This document shows positions 9,601 through 18,200 of a DNA stretch of 64,000 bases, in pieces. Position numbers and translations under genes: made by a program. This stretch comes from Gimesia chilikensis (lineage in GTDB: Bacteria; Planctomycetota; Planctomycetia; Planctomycetales; Planctomycetaceae). The DNA is taken from NCBI RefSeq assembly GCF_008329715.1, contig NZ_VTSR01000032.1, positions 682,001 to 746,000 on the forward strand. The letters run 5' to 3'. The notes beneath the pieces are model-generated. The model ran no database searches, was not told the DNA's origin, and saw only the letters and a program-made list of their open reading frames with translations. The number at the start of each line of letters is the position of its first letter. Within the stretch, counting starts at the first letter, position 1.

Positions 9601-12600
9601 CCGTTAGGATTTCGGAAGCCGGAAGCGATACGATTCAACTGGCGGCCATTCGAAGAAACCTGCATCACTCCCTGTTGGGCATGCATGAAATAGAAGTTGC
9701 CGAAAGAGTCAGTCTCCAGGCAGGTGACATAATCATGGCCTCCGGGCGACGTGGAGTACTGATTATGAAAACATTCATAGAAATCTGCTTCGTCATCCAG
9801 ATTCTGGTCGTGCAGGATCGTAATTTGATCCCGTCCCAGCACATGAATTTTATTCTGCACAACTTTGAGTCCCAGGGGCTGAAACAGACCGGTCGCAAAG
9901 CGTTTCCACTTCAGGTTCTTCAGGTCCTGGTCGACCCCCTTTACCAACCAGATATCACCATGTACGGTGGCGACAGCCAGGTCTCCGTTATCCAGAAAGT
10001 CGTGACCGCTGATGAAAAAGAGGGCTCGATAAGGATTTTCGAAGGGGATAGAAATTGTGTCCACGACATAGGGAGCGTCATCTATGCTGACGACTCCTTG
10101 TGTTCTCAGGAGTTCATTCCAGCGGGACGGCCCCGGGATGAGCAGTGGCTGTAAGGAAGCCGATGTCAGACTGGGAGTGGGGTGCTTTTGCAGAGTATCC
10201 TGGGCCGTATTGATTTGATAGAAGATGGTGAAATGCTGTGTGGATTTTCGGGGTGGAATTTCAAAGACCGCAGTTTGCGTTTTTCCATTGCCGATGATTC
10301 GGGGCTGGATTTGGTCCCAGCCGTCACATCCAATGGTAAAGGGAGACTGTGGATCATTAGAAATAAACAGCCGGCTGCCGCCAGGTACTGTTTTCACCTG
10401 GCTGGCGTCCGCAATGTGCAGTTGCAGACTTTGGCTACCTGGCCCGATTTCAAATGACCGGGTAAAACAATGGGTGCCTTGATTCTTCAACAGCCAGGGG
10501 GACTCGTAAACAGTCGTCTCACCGATTTGATATTCCAGCGTGACACGGTCCCGATTGACGTGTGAGCCGAGAAATCGACAGGGGTATTCTGGACTCCAGC
10601 CGGGACCCTCCTGCGTCGAAAAGTGAATCGTTCCCTCCGGAGCCGGGGCCCGGATCAGTCCGAAACGCTCCGGATATGGTTTCAGGAAGCCCCCAGTCCA
10701 GAGACCACGCAGTTTACAGTGTCTGGTATCATAACAGGCGGTCCCTGCCTGCTGGTTACCGACCCGGATTGAGAGTCCCTTCTTAACGGGACCTGAGGGG
10801 AGAGGCACAATACTGGCCAGCCAGTTACCTATGTCTGTCTGTTGCCAGCGGTTGTCCTCGGTCGCCTGGACTGGTTGTTCAAAGCCGACCGATTCTTTGC
10901 CCCAGTGATCACGGACCTCTTTTTTTTTAACTGGTTCCTTTTGAGAACCCTGGGTTCTGGTTTCCAGGGGAATGAGCTTACCAGAGGCTTCTTCAAGTGT
11001 GTTTAAGTCTTTGCCTGTCTCATCAAATGAGAACAGAATCAGCGTTTCGGCATCTGTTTTGAGAGGTTTGGGGGGCACCTGTGTGAAATCACGCGCCCCT
11101 TTGGTAATCCGTAATTCATCCAGCAGGCCGTCACTGAAGATTGACTTCTCTACCAGGCCGCCGATCCGAAGATTTCCCGAGGCGATCTCTGTTTGTTTTG
11201 GAGCAGGCAGCGAAGCTTCGAGTTCTCGCTTACCATCGACAAACAACTGAATACGGTCAGGTTCCAGGATCATGCCCACGTGATGCCATTTCTGGTCACA
11301 GATGTTGACCCTGGTTTTATATTCGCCTCCCTGCCCCGGGAGATACACGCTGTAGAAACCGCTGCGGGCATAAGAATACATCTCCCAGTGGGCCGGGTTG
11401 CTCTTCTTGCTGGAGGCGAGGAAGACATTAAATCCTGATTTCGAATTCAACTTGACCCAACAGTCAGCACTCAGATATTTCGATTTTTGAATTGTTTTAG
11501 TGGGAATGGAGATCGAACCTGCATTGGTATTGAGTGCCTTTCCCCACTTACCCGGACCGAGCAGAGAGACCGAATTATTGCTGGCTGGTTTCTCAGGGGG
11601 ACGTTTGAGCTCGAGTATGTCTCTCCCCGCTGCCCAGGCTGTCGCCCGTCGCAGGATTTCACAAGCTTCAAAGGAGTCATACGTTTTTTCGCTGTGTCCC
11701 AGCAGTGTCTGGAAAATGCGTCCCTTACCGTAATGATAGGTCCAGGCCAGCGGCTCCCGTTTTCCGGTTACTTTAGATTTGGCCGTAATGATAGGTTCAA
11801 CGGGCTCCGTGCCAGCCTGTCGAAAATAGAGTTCGTCGGTTACGGGGAAATTCTGCAGATTGTGCGTCAGCGGGTGAGAGTCATCAGTGATCAGCACTTC
11901 AAAATTTCCGAACGCATCGTGGCCGCTTTTCTGTTCCCCTTTTCCGTCATGGTTCCAGACCCGCCTGACGATTTTACGATACTCCGGCCAGTCAGATTCC
12001 CCCGCTTTGGGCAGCGAGAAATGAAAGGCGCCGTTGGCGAAGTGAATCAGGATCAGCCCCCCTCCTTTCTGAAGGTAATTCATAAAGGCGGTTCGCGATG
12101 CCTCACTTAATGGGGTTCCATCGTGCCAGTTGGTATAGTTTTGAATGATGACCTGGTAGTCTTGCAGAGGCTTTTGTGAGAGTTCTTCAATGTCATTTGA
12201 GACATCGACCTTGATACGAGGATCCCGCTCCAGCAGTTGTTTGATCGCAGGAGTTGTTTTTTTCCAGTTATGCCAGGTGTGTGCTTCGTTGCCTGCTAAC
12301 ATCAACACGCGAAGCGGGCGATCATCCACAAACGCAGGTGTTGTCCCCTCGATTCCTGTGAGGGCCGAGGTGATTTCCGCATGCGTATAATAGCGTGCTT
12401 CGACACCCTGTGCCGGGACTGATGCTTGCGCTGACCAGACAATCGCGTTGAGAATGAATTTGCGAAACGCAGCGTTCTGCCAGTTATCGTAAAAGTGGCC
12501 GCAGGTGGTCCCGAAACCACGTCCTCCGTTTTCACGTTCTTTTGCCCAGGCGACGACATTCCCCTGCTCTGCTCTTCCTTGCAGGGCAGGAACTTCCAGG

Positions 12601-13256
12601 AGCGGGATCAAACGCGGGTCATTCTGCTGAAAACGGAGATTGAAATAGAACTCCTCGCGCATTTCAAACGGCTTGACGCCTCGGCAGATTGGATGGTCTG
12701 CATAGGGAAGTTCTACAGGGGCTTGCAGGGTTTTAATGGCAGAGTACCATTTACGGACCCCGTTCTCCTCCCAGTCAAAATAGCCCCCTGACCAGTTTTG
12801 GATCTGTTTTGAGTACTGGTCCGGTGCGAATGTCGAGAAATGAAAGGTCAGAAAGCCACAACCTCGGTCGATCTGCCTCTGAATCTGCTGCAGGTGCTCC
12901 TGGTTTGCAAAGTGAGGAGCTTCGGTAAATTTCTCACCGTCCCGGCCATCGGAAATGACCATGATGGTGTCTGCATCATTCAGAGTGGCGGGATTTTCAG
13001 GCCAGCCATCAAGGTGGTACTCGACACGAACCTGATCCTGTATATTGGAATTGTCCAACATGACTTTGAGTAACTTAACCGACCAGGGGTAGTCATGGAT
13101 TCCATTTCCCACGGGACCATGGCTTTTGGGGCCTGCGATCAGGACCACTTTCTTCTTGTGAGTTTTTTCCACCTGTGACTCAGCGGCATCGGCAATGGTC
13201 GAACTGGAAAACAGGCATACGCAGAAAGTGAGAATGAGTGCTCGATAACAGGTCAC
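6606..13256 (-). CDS. Giant secreted ThuA/LamG/beta-propeller/PA14/pentaheme cytochrome protein
   Basis: This 2216-aa exported protein combines modules usually found in separate proteins. A signal peptide covers residues 1-24. Two ThuA-type domains follow at about 34-275 and 310-545, starting VVLIAGPKSHG and VLMLAGNEAHTW. A concanavalin-like LamG domain lies at about 575-745. A sorbosone dehydrogenase-like beta-propeller is at about 1060-1350 (FISGHDFLDNGDLAVAT). A PA14-like beta domain lies at about 1570-1655. Five CxxCH heme-c motifs sit near residues 1683 (CHTCH), 1814 (CINCH), 1912 (CARCH), 1995 (CVACH) and 2113 (CRQCH). It is probably periplasmic and could pass electrons from sugar oxidation to heme c; ThuA-type proteins are linked to sugar metabolism. 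The start is GTG with GAGGA about nine bases upstream. It is divergent from a sulfatase gene. The domain calls are firm for ThuA and heme and softer for the propeller. Confidence 0.88.
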   Translation of the reverse strand: MTCYRALILTFCVCLFSSSTIADAAESQVEKTHKKKVVLIAGPKSHGPVGNGIHDYPWSVKLLKVMLDNSNIQDQVRVEYHLDGWPENPATLNDADTIMVISDGRDGEKFTEAPHFANQEHLQQIQRQIDRGCGFLTFHFSTFAPDQYSKQIQNWSGGYFDWEENGVRKWYSAIKTLQAPVELPYADHPICRGVKPFEMREEFYFNLRFQQNDPRLIPLLEVPALQGRAEQGNVVAWAKERENGGRGFGTTCGHFYDNWQNAAFRKFILNAIVWSAQASVPAQGVEARYYTHAEITSALTGIEGTTPAFVDDRPLRVLMLAGNEAHTWHNWKKTTPAIKQLLERDPRIKVDVSNDIEELSQKPLQDYQVIIQNYTNWHDGTPLSEASRTAFMNYLQKGGGLILIHFANGAFHFSLPKAGESDWPEYRKIVRRVWNHDGKGEQKSGHDAFGNFEVLITDDSHPLTHNLQNFPVTDELYFRQAGTEPVEPIITAKSKVTGKREPLAWTYHYGKGRIFQTLLGHSEKTYDSFEACEILRRATAWAAGRDILELKRPPEKPASNNSVSLLGPGKWGKALNTNAGSISIPTKTIQKSKYLSADCWVKLNSKSGFNVFLASSKKSNPAHWEMYSYARSGFYSVYLPGQGGEYKTRVNICDQKWHHVGMILEPDRIQLFVDGKRELEASLPAPKQTEIASGNLRIGGLVEKSIFSDGLLDELRITKGARDFTQVPPKPLKTDAETLILFSFDETGKDLNTLEEASGKLIPLETRTQGSQKEPVKKKEVRDHWGKESVGFEQPVQATEDNRWQQTDIGNWLASIVPLPSGPVKKGLSIRVGNQQAGTACYDTRHCKLRGLWTGGFLKPYPERFGLIRAPAPEGTIHFSTQEGPGWSPEYPCRFLGSHVNRDRVTLEYQIGETTVYESPWLLKNQGTHCFTRSFEIGPGSQSLQLHIADASQVKTVPGGSRLFISNDPQSPFTIGCDGWDQIQPRIIGNGKTQTAVFEIPPRKSTQHFTIFYQINTAQDTLQKHPTPSLTSASLQPLLIPGPSRWNELLRTQGVVSIDDAPYVVDTISIPFENPYRALFFISGHDFLDNGDLAVATVHGDIWLVKGVDQDLKNLKWKRFATGLFQPLGLKVVQNKIHVLGRDQITILHDQNLDDEADFYECFHNQYSTSPGGHDYVTCLETDSFGNFYFMHAQQGVMQVSSNGRQLNRIASGFRNPNGMGIGPGNIITASPQEGNWTPASNITEISPGGYYGYGGPRITTERPLGYDRPLCWIPRLQDNSSGGQVWVTSREWGPLQNQLLHLSYGQSKIMLALREVIQGQSQGGTLTLPLNFDSGVMRGRFSPRDGQLYVSGMKGWVTNAVQDGCLQRVRYTGQPVDLPVAVKTMQNGISLIFSNALERKTAENPNNYAIQQWNYLWSQNYGSPEYRVSAPQVEGRDEVEVLSATLLPDQRTVFLELPSVKPVMQMGISYHLTSETGTDLKQTYYHTINTVSTQKMDSEKLTRRKKMQLLTLTQRQQLKPGILWKFHQENAKSETNEDARPSRMLALTVNKNEPVTPFLKPGTFSATAEGFLQVPLSGKYHFSMEGSGNCRMAINQKPVLKAEGTDLKQASPAAVTLEKGYNRIRLEYQSPFKGDARLRILWRGSQFATEPVPPTILTHLSDDRLLEKMRQIRAGRALFAEFKCHTCHGVNQENSTGFTFDAEQLSSVQSLSRMPELNQPPPNLDNIGNRISKRWLFHWLRNPHSLKPDTRMPHLSGPPDSKQTIQQAADLTAWFVSRATKPVRSEPGLPLNSDAPGPEQLAESGAKRFEDLGCINCHHFNTDISQADEYQRHSLALIKRKFSHSQLARFLELPHLHHPWSRMPDFRLTPIESAELAAFLIERSEGKIPSAMIPPAGSAQRGQKLYYETLGCARCHGSLQGDDQPLTLKRSVLTSQPTVNGCLSKANEVARGIPKFNLTTVEKESIQAFLHFGTESLQQRNFPEISDRWTKQLNCVACHHRDTIQSPRAMIVVDEGESGLPPEPLPSLTWAGEKLKSGWLESFLAGEIKWRPRPWLKSRMPQFPAHAHLLAAGLREEHGIPSKTNSHLASSLQVKHETLIDKGKQLTTRQALDCRQCHGIGDLQPSGDEKTRIAPGINFVHIRERLTPEYYHRFVLDPPRFDISTKMPKLSADGETTKISTILNGDARRQFEAIWHYIHSLEEPSRSYLIAPRPD

Positions 13257-13550
13257 GATAATTGTTCCTCTGGTTTTCTAAGCTGGACCTGGCAATCCCA
13301 TGCGGGACAAGTGCCAGAAATTACCGGTTGACGTTCATGGAACTATCCCAAATTCTACAGCGAAGTTATGGAAAAGACTTTCGTTACAGGAGAAGATTAT
13401 TTGTACCTCTCTGGAATTGTTTTCCTGTTTCAGCACTGACATTCCTGAAGTTCGGAATTGCGAGAGGTTTGGGGATCGTACATGATAGCCTTGCAAAGCT
13501 ACTCTGGGCCAAATTTATCTGAATCCATATTAGCATACAGGTTGAGCAGT

Positions 13551-15041
13551 ATGAAATTAAAAAGCGTCTCACTATTTATTCTGGCATTCTCCCTTTTCAG
13601 TAATCGGGTTCAGGCCGCAGATAAACAACAGGACCGAAAACCGAATATTCTCATCATTCTCTGCGATGACCTTGGGTATGGTGATTTGGAGTGCTACGGT
13701 CACCCGCACATCAAAACGCCACACTTGAATCAGTTGGCAGCACAGGGAATGCGGCTGACAGACTGCTATGCCAGTGCGCCGGTCTGTTCCCCTTCCCGTG
13801 CAGGATTGCTGACAGGACGGACTCCTAATCGACTCGGGGTATATGACTGGATTCCAGAAGGGCATCCGATGCACCTGAAGCGCGAAGAGTCCACTATTGC
13901 CCAACTGCTCCAGCAGGCGGGGTATGACACGGCACATGTCGGGAAGTGGCACTGTAATGGACTGTTCAATTCCAGCGAACAACCTCAGCCGGGCGATCAT
14001 GGTTTCAGGCACTGGTTCAGTACCCAAAATAATGCGATACCTACTCACGAAAATCCGGTTAATTTCGTCAGGAATGGGGAGCCTGTCGGAGAAATCGAAG
14101 GTTTTTCCTGCCAGATAGTGGCGGATGAGGGAATTCAGTGGTTAGCAGAGAAGCGTGACAAAAAGAAACCGTTCTTCCTGCATGTCTGTTTTCATGAGCC
14201 GCATGAGCGGGTTGCATCTCCTCCCCAATTGGTCAAACAGTATCTCAATCGAAGCATCTATGAGGATCAGGCTCAGTATTTTGCCAATGTGGCCAATATG
14301 GACGCTGCTGTGGGCCGCTTGATGAAAACACTGGACGAACAGCAACTCTCGGAGAACACTTTTGTCTTCTTTACGTCTGACAATGGTCCTGAAACATTAA
14401 ATCGCTACGGCAAAGGGTCACGTCGCTCCTGGGGATCACCGGGCGTTCTTCGGGGGATGAAATTGCACATCTATGAGGGGGGAATCCGGGTCCCTGGCAT
14501 TCTGCGCTGGCCCGGTCGTATCACACCCGGGCAGGAGAATACGACTCCCGTCTGCAGCGTGGATTTGCTACCTACCCTGTGCGCGATGGCTGCCGTTCCA
14601 TTACCCGACGAACGGCCACTGGATGGGGCGAATCTGCTGCCGCTGTTTTCTGGAAAACCAATTCAACGAACAACGCCTCTTTTCTGGAACTACTATCGTG
14701 CGAACAGCACTCCCCGCATCGCGATGCGTGAAGGAGACTGGAAGGTAGTGGCCCACTGGAGTGGACCAGAGGGGATTCTGCCTTTGGGGAACAATGTGAA
14801 CTCGATTTCACAACAGTTCATCAAAAATGCAAAGCTGAACAAATTCGAGATCTACAATCTGAAGCAGGATATCAGCGAGCAGCATAATCTGGCCTGGCAG
14901 GAACCGGATCGCCTGAAGGAACTGAAGCAGAAGCTGGTTGAAAAGTATTCTGCTGTTCAAAAAGAAGGTCCTGTCTGGGATACTTCAGACTATGAGCAAG
15001 GACGGGAAAAACGACTGTTTCCCCAGAAAACGAAGCAGTGA
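13551..15041 (+). CDS. Secreted formylglycine-dependent sulfatase
   Basis: Sulfatases remove sulfate esters, in planctomycetes mostly from algal polysaccharides. From the ATG at 13551 the protein has 496 aa with a signal peptide (residues 1-22, cut after QAA). The upstream in-frame extension lacks a signal sequence, so the internal start is preferred. Calcium ligands D39 and D40 lie in NILIILCDDLGYGD. The catalytic motif C79-S-P-S-R83 would be modified to formylglycine. SDNGPE and a HVGKWH motif match the arylsulfatase A fold. The gene is divergent from the ThuA/heme gene, sharing a 294-bp control region. A CCTGCC/GGCAGG stem-loop lies about 45 bp after its stop. The formylglycine-generating enzyme is not in the window. 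The substrate cannot be told. Confidence 0.95.
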   Translation: MKLKSVSLFILAFSLFSNRVQAADKQQDRKPNILIILCDDLGYGDLECYGHPHIKTPHLNQLAAQGMRLTDCYASAPVCSPSRAGLLTGRTPNRLGVYDWIPEGHPMHLKREESTIAQLLQQAGYDTAHVGKWHCNGLFNSSEQPQPGDHGFRHWFSTQNNAIPTHENPVNFVRNGEPVGEIEGFSCQIVADEGIQWLAEKRDKKKPFFLHVCFHEPHERVASPPQLVKQYLNRSIYEDQAQYFANVANMDAAVGRLMKTLDEQQLSENTFVFFTSDNGPETLNRYGKGSRRSWGSPGVLRGMKLHIYEGGIRVPGILRWPGRITPGQENTTPVCSVDLLPTLCAMAAVPLPDERPLDGANLLPLFSGKPIQRTTPLFWNYYRANSTPRIAMREGDWKVVAHWSGPEGILPLGNNVNSISQQFIKNAKLNKFEIYNLKQDISEQHNLAWQEPDRLKELKQKLVEKYSAVQKEGPVWDTSDYEQGREKRLFPQKTKQ

Positions 15042-15083
15042 GTTACAGTAGTGCCCAGAGCCACCAGTGAAATTACGGGCTTT

Positions 15084-15100
15084 CCTGCCTGATCGGCAGG
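15084..15100. terminator. Short GC-rich stem-loop after sulfatase gene
   Basis: CCTGCC (15084-15089) and GGCAGG (15095-15100) form a six-base-pair stem around TGATC. The following GTTTCCC is only weakly U-rich, so intrinsic termination is possible but not convincing. It lies between the sulfatase stop and the amidohydrolase start. Confidence 0.3.
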
Positions 15101-15200
15101 GTTTCCCTATTCTCAGCAGCCCACCTGCCTGCTACAGTGAAAGCTCTATTAAAAACAGCTCTGCTGTGTGTCTTGCCTGCTTTCGCTTTATGGAACCGAC

Positions 15201-18200
15201 ATGCAACATTTTAAATACTTCAAACGACTGCTTTTCATTTGCCTGCTGGGTGTAGTGATTCCCGTACAGGCTCAAGTCCAACGGCAACCAGGTTTTCAGC
15301 CGCAGGTGTTTGCGCTGACGAATGCCACTGTGACGACGCGTCCTGGTACTACAATCAAGAATGCCACGGTGCTGGTGCGGGATGGATTGATCGAAGCCGT
15401 TGGAGCTGATCTAACTCTACCTGGAGACGCAGAGGTCGTGGATTGTCAGGGAATGCAGGTCTATCCCGGATTTATAGATGCTGCATCCGCAGAACTGCTT
15501 GATAAAGACATTAAGCATCCAAAGCCAGAGGAACGCAAAGTCGACTTCGGCCGCTATGCTCTGGCAGCGACCCGACCGGATAATCGAAATTACCTCAGTC
15601 CCGAGTTCCTGGCGAATCGGGCTATCACATCCAGGAAAAATAACTTTTCTGATTATCAGAAGGCTGGTTTCACAGCAGTCCATGTACTTCCACTGGGTAA
15701 GATCGCCAGTGGTCAGGGAACTCTGATCTCCACCAGCGAATTGCCTGTCAGAGAAGCGACCCTGCTGGAAACGACCCTGGGTTCATTTCGTCTCTATGCA
15801 CCGCATGGAGATGTATACCCGACTACGTTGATGGGCGCGGTCGCACACCTGCGTCAGTCGTTTCTGGATACACGTCACTATGAACAGCACTGGAATATTT
15901 ATCGGGACAAGACAGCCTTCGTAAAACGTCCACCGACCGATGTTACCTATGTTGCTCTGCTGGAGACACTGCATGGTAAACAGATCCCAGTCTTTGCAGC
16001 CGACTCGCGGGACCAGATTTTACGTGCGCTCGATTTTTGCCAGGAAGTCAAAATCAAACCGGTGATCCTTGGTGCCGCGGAGGCCCACCTCTGTCTGGAT
16101 CGTCTGAAAACAGACTCACAGGGAGTTATCTGCCAACTCGACTTTGCAGAGAAGCCCAAAATCAAAGAGGAAAGTAAGTCGGAAAAACTGACAACCGAAT
16201 TTCCAGAACCACAGCGCGTCCAGCAGGAGAAAATCAGACTCTGGCAGCAAAGAATCCAGGGGCTGACACAACTGGCAGAAAGTGGAATCCCCGTTGCATT
16301 TACCTCAGAGAAACTGAAACAACACATTTCTGACGTTGTTCCCCAGTTGAGAGTTGCTGTGAAAGCAGGCTTCTCGTCCGACGAAGCATTGCGCAGTCTG
16401 ACGGTCGATGCAGCAAAAATTCTGGGGATTGATCAGCGACTGGGGACAATCGAAAAAGGAAAATTGGCACATCTGGTTGTGATGTCGCACCCCTGGGAAG
16501 AGGACGATTCGAAAGTACGCTATCTGTTTGTGGATGGTCTCAAACTTGATTTCACGGAAAAAGAGAAAGAAAAAAAACAGGAGCCGACAAAGACACCCAC
16601 TGAAATGAAAGAGCAGCCAGTCAAAGTTGATCTGGCTGGCGACTGGGGGGTCGAAATCGAGTCCGCTCAAGGCAAAGTAATTGGTGAATTGAAACTGGCA
16701 CAGGACCGGTCTGAACTGCGAGGCTCATTTTCCAGTGAAAAAGGGAACGGTAAAGTCACTGCAGGAAAAATAGAGAAGGACAAGCTGACAATCACCGTTG
16801 CCATTGGTGCGGGGGAACACTCAATCGAACTTCAGTTCAAAGGGACTCTGGGAACTGAAAAACAGCCCCAGAAACTTTCCGGGAAACTGAAATCTGCTTT
16901 TGGAACAGAAACAAGTTGGAGTGCCGTTCGAAAAACGCCACAGAGTGACTCTGCTCCGGATAATCCGATTCAACTTTCCCTTGAAGGAATGGGGGCCGAC
17001 GAACTGGATTTCTCTCCAGCAGAATCAGAAGTACTGGTTGCTGAAAAGCCGAAACACACTTCGTCTGAGGGAGCAGACATCAGTCGGCATCAGTTTCAGA
17101 CGGAACTGGAGTCAGACCGGATCAGTCGTCATCCATCGACAGGTGGGAATCTGCTACTCAAAAATGGCACCGTGATCACCGTCACAGGTAAGACATTCTC
17201 CAAGGTCTCCGTGCTCGTAAAGAATGGAAAAATATCCGCTATCGGTACTGATTTGAAAGTACCAGAGGGAACGACCGTAATCGACGTCACTGGAATGTAC
17301 GTGATACCGGGCATCATCGACACACATAGCCATATTATGATTACCGAAGGGATCAACGAATCTTCCCAATCGATCGTGCCCGAAGTCCGCGTACGAGATG
17401 TGGTGAATACCGCTGACCCATCCGAATATCGGGCTCTGGCCGGAGGAGTGACTACCGCCCGTCTGTTCCACGGTTCTGCCAATGTTATTGGAGGCCAGGA
17501 TGCCGTCGTCAAGCTGAAGCATGGCAAGACCGCCCGTGAGCATATTCTCCATGGTGCTCCGCAGGGGGTGAAATTTGCATTGGGAGAAAATGTGAAATTT
17601 CGAACTTCACGTTTCCCTAATACGCGGATGGGAGTGGAAGCCACGCTGCAGCGGGCGTTTTTGGAAGCAGTCGACTACCGTCGCCAATGGCAGCAATATG
17701 AGCGTGCGAAAAAAACAGATCCTGATTTAAAGCTGGTCCCTCCCCGACGAGATCTGAGACTTGAAGCGTTGGCAGATATCGTCAATCACGAAAAATTCAT
17801 CCATTCGCATTGCTACCGCGCTGATGAGATTCTGATGCTGCTTCGCGTCGCTTCCAATTTGGGGGTCCGCGTCTGGTCGCTGCAGCATGTGTTGGAAGGG
17901 TATAAGATTGCACCGGAAATTCTGGCGCATGGCGCCAGTTGCAGTACGTTTTCTGACTGGTGGGCGTACAAGATTGAAGCCTTTGATGCCGTTCCGCATA
18001 ACGCTGCTTTGCTCAATGAAGCCGGGATCAATACCGTAATCAAAAGTGATGACTGGGAACTGATTCGGCACCTTTACCTGGAAGCGGCTAAAACAGTACG
18101 CTATGGAAACCTGTCCTTCGGTGATGCCCTGCAGACGATTACTATCAATCCGGCCCGCGAACTAGGATTGGATCAACAGATCGGTTCGATCGAGATCGGA

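Noticed and set aside
11487-12110. 207-codon plus-strand frame inside the giant ThuA/heme gene
   Set aside because: It lies antisense to a clearly coding region with intact domains and has no recognisable motif.
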